Shown here: positions 62,635 to 64,000 of the stretch, one piece after another
Numbering within the stretch: the first letter of the stretch is position 1
How the letters are laid out: each line of letters starts with the position of its first letter
Source: Acetobacteraceae bacterium
GTDB taxonomy: Bacteria; Pseudomonadota; Alphaproteobacteria; Acetobacterales; Acetobacteraceae
Reading direction: 5' to 3'
Length of the DNA: 64,000 nucleotides
Assembly: GCA_031291725.1 (NCBI GenBank)
Contig: JARLIM010000033.1
Coordinates: 62,001-126,000 of the forward strand
Notes under the pieces: generated by a model
The model's input: only the letters and a program-made list of their open reading frames with translations
What the model was told of the DNA's origin: nothing
The model's database searches: none
Translations under genes and position numbers: made by a program

Positions 62635-63401
62635 TCCCCCAAAATCTCCATCGCCGCCGCCCGCAGCGACGGATCGCCCAGCGCCAGCACGCGCCCATCG
62701 CCCTGTGGGGACAGCGCACGGCCTTGCCAATCGGTGATCGAACCGCCTGCGCCCTCAATGATCGGCACCAAAGCCCCCCAATCCCAGGGCTGCATGGTGG
62801 CTTCGGCGATCACGTCGATCTGGCCGAGGGCGAGCAGGCCATAGGCATAGCAATCGCCACCATAGGAGACGCGGCGGGCGGCATCGCGCAGCCGCTGCCA
62901 GCGCGGCAGATCCGGCCCGAAAATCTCCGGCGAGGTGACGGAGAGTTCGGCATCGCCCAATGTCGCGCAATCCCGCGTGCGCGCATGGCCGTAAGCGCCC
63001 TTGAATGTCGTCGCCAAGCCATGGCCGCCAATCCAGCGCTCGCCGGTGATCGGCTGGTCGATGATGCCGACAATCGGACGCTCGCCATCGAACAGCGAGA
63101 CCAATGTGCCGAATTGCGGACGGCCGGTGATGAAGGCGCGCGTGCCGTCCACCGGGTCGAGCACCCAACGATAGCGGCTGCCGGGGTTCAGTTCGCCGAA
63201 TTCCTCGCCGAAAATGCTGTGCTTGGGGAACATCTGGCTGAGCAGGCCGCGCATGGCCAGTTCCGCCGAGCGGTCGGCGATGGTGACGGGGCTGGCATCG
63301 GCCTTGCCGTCCACCGCAAGCCGGGCGCGGAAGAACGGTCGGATCGTCGCTGCCGCCACATCGGCGGCCGCTTCGGCTGCTGCGATGAAATCCTCGATCA
63401 C
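62631..63401 (-). CDS. hisN: Inositol monophosphatase family protein, histidinol-phosphatase HisN type
   Basis: A Mg-dependent phosphatase of 256 residues. Motifs: GEEFGE (Glu ligand), WVLDPVDGTRAFITGRPQFGTLVSL (motif with DPxDGT), and the C-terminal MQPWDWGALVPIIEGAGG. The RAFITGRPQFGTL loop fits the HisN group that removes phosphate from histidinol phosphate, though other substrates are possible. It overlaps yejA by 4 nt and is divergent from kdsB (51 bp). Confidence 0.9.
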   Translation of the reverse strand: MIEDFIAAAEAAADVAAATIRPFFRARLAVDGKADASPVTIADRSAELAMRGLLSQMFPKHSIFGEEFGELNPGSRYRWVLDPVDGTRAFITGRPQFGTLVSLFDGERPIVGIIDQPITGERWIGGHGLATTFKGAYGHARTRDCATLGDAELSVTSPEIFGPDLPRWQRLRDAARRVSYGGDCYAYGLLALGQIDVIAEATMQPWDWGALVPIIEGAGGSITDWQGRALSPQGDGRVLALGDPSLRAAAMEILGE

Positions 63402-63452
63402 GCGCCCATCCTCCGGTTTGCCAGTTCATGCCCGCTCGCGATATCGTGCGGT

Positions 63453-64000
63453 ATGAACCCGATCATCGTCATCCCCTCGCGTATGGCCTCCACGAGGCTG
63501 CCGGGCAAGCCATTGGCCGATATTTGCGGCCGTCCCATGATCCTTCACGTGCTGGACCGCGCGCGCGAGGCCGATATCGGCACCGTGGCGGTGGCATGCA
63601 GTGAGCCGGAAGTCGCCGAGGCGGTGCGCGCCGATGGCGGCATCGCCGTGATGACCGACCCATCGCTGCCCTCCGGCTCCGATCGCGTGCAGGCGGCGTT
63701 GACGGTGCTTGATCCCACCGGCAAGCATGACGTGGTGGTCAACCTTCAGGGCGATCTGCCCACCATTCCGTTCGAGATGCTGCGCGCCGTGCTGGCCGCC
63801 CTCGGCGACCCGGCCACCGATATCGGCACCCTCGTCGCCCCCATCGAGACGGAGGAGGAACGCAATGCCTCCTCGGTGGTCAAAGTCGCCTGTGCCTTCG
63901 CGCCGGGGCAATCCGTGGCACAGGCTTTCTATTTCTCACGTGCAACAATACCGTGGGGCGAAGGGCCGCTTTGGCATCACATTGGCGTGTATGCCTATCG
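63453..64000 (+). CDS. kdsB: 3-deoxy-manno-octulosonate cytidylyltransferase (CMP-Kdo synthetase), 3' end outside the window
   Basis: Activates Kdo with CTP for lipopolysaccharide core synthesis. About 182 of an expected roughly 250 residues are visible. The N-terminal nucleotide-binding [18 protein letters not shown], then SGSDRVQAAL, VVNLQGDLPTI (the metal-binding QGD) and the later FYFSRATIPWG and HHIGVYAY fit KdsB. The start at 63453 gives the usual N-terminus. The presence of kdsB supports a Gram-negative host with Kdo-containing LPS. Confidence 0.93.
   Translation, partial: MNPIIVIPSRMASTRLPGKPLADICGRPMILHVLDRAREADIGTVAVACSEPEVAEAVRADGGIAVMTDPSLPSGSDRVQAALTVLDPTGKHDVVVNLQGDLPTIPFEMLRAVLAALGDPATDIGTLVAPIETEEERNASSVVKVACAFAPGQSVAQAFYFSRATIPWGEGPLWHHIGVYAY

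Noticed and set aside
1-64000. Search for tRNA, rRNA, tmRNA and known riboswitch sequences
   Set aside because: No sequence with a convincing cloverleaf, T-loop motif or conserved riboswitch core was found by eye; a covariance-model scan would be decisive.

Overview
The window is GC-rich (roughly two thirds G+C by eye), densely packed chromosomal DNA from an alphaproteobacterium. The best guess is an acetic-acid-bacterium relative (Acetobacteraceae/Rhodospirillales). That guess rests on the hemC-hemD-mitofilin-hemY operon, PhaR-controlled polyhydroxybutyrate genes, a YejABEF importer, a PEP-CTERM protein and the codon style. It is inference; no rRNA or tRNA gene is present to fix the taxonomy.

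Layout. 1-8135: accessory metabolism and regulators: a truncated Tat-exported amidohydrolase, an M20 amidohydrolase, a Crp/Fnr regulator with a DUF2892 protein, MarC, a chemoreceptor, an Ldh-type dehydrogenase, and an HxlR regulator with a hotdog thioesterase. 8174-11602: trpS, a FitAB toxin-antitoxin pair, then an AT-richer insert with an ImmA/IrrE peptidase and a two-helix membrane protein, followed by a relic of a second FitB toxin. 11603-24927: housekeeping genes (murJ, gpsA, rlmJ, tsaD, hemC, hemD, mitofilin-like, hemY, an RlmM-like methyltransferase), several hydrolases, a YqaA-type membrane protein and an Asp/Glu racemase-like protein. 24967-28647: a catabolic-looking operon on the minus strand (cyclase family, HisD paralogue, an SDR broken by a stop codon, TetR) with a palindromic operator in front. 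28651-29247: a tandem palindromic repeat array. 29248-34142: a hypothetical gene, a BaiN/HI0933 flavoprotein, ftsY, mtaB and dapF. 34315-42148: a TupA-like ATP-grasp protein, rpmI-rplT, a PEP-CTERM protein, pheS-pheT, two small unknown genes and a PPOX-family protein. 42152-46160: a KdgT permease, a TauE/SafE exporter and lepA with an in-frame amber stop 24 codons before its natural end. 46226-57057: PHB metabolism (phaB; then a phaE-like gene, a class III-like phaC and phaA, divergent from phaR) enclosing a five-gene glycosyltransferase operon. 57079-62634: the yejA-B-E-F peptide importer. 62631-64000: hisN and the start of kdsB.

How the genes work together. PhaA, PhaB and the PhaE/PhaC pair form a complete acetyl-CoA to PHB route, with PhaR as the likely repressor. 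HemC and HemD make uroporphyrinogen III. The 47-53.6 kb genes look like a surface-glycan or protein-glycan assembly set. Small-scale signals include operator-like palindromes beside the HxlR, TetR, Crp/Fnr and Fit regulators, a Trp-rich leader peptide in front of a kynurenine-formamidase-like hydrolase, a hairpin covering the chemoreceptor ribosome-binding site, and a dispersed family of CCGTCATTG-ended palindromic repeats, one copy of which supplies a start codon.
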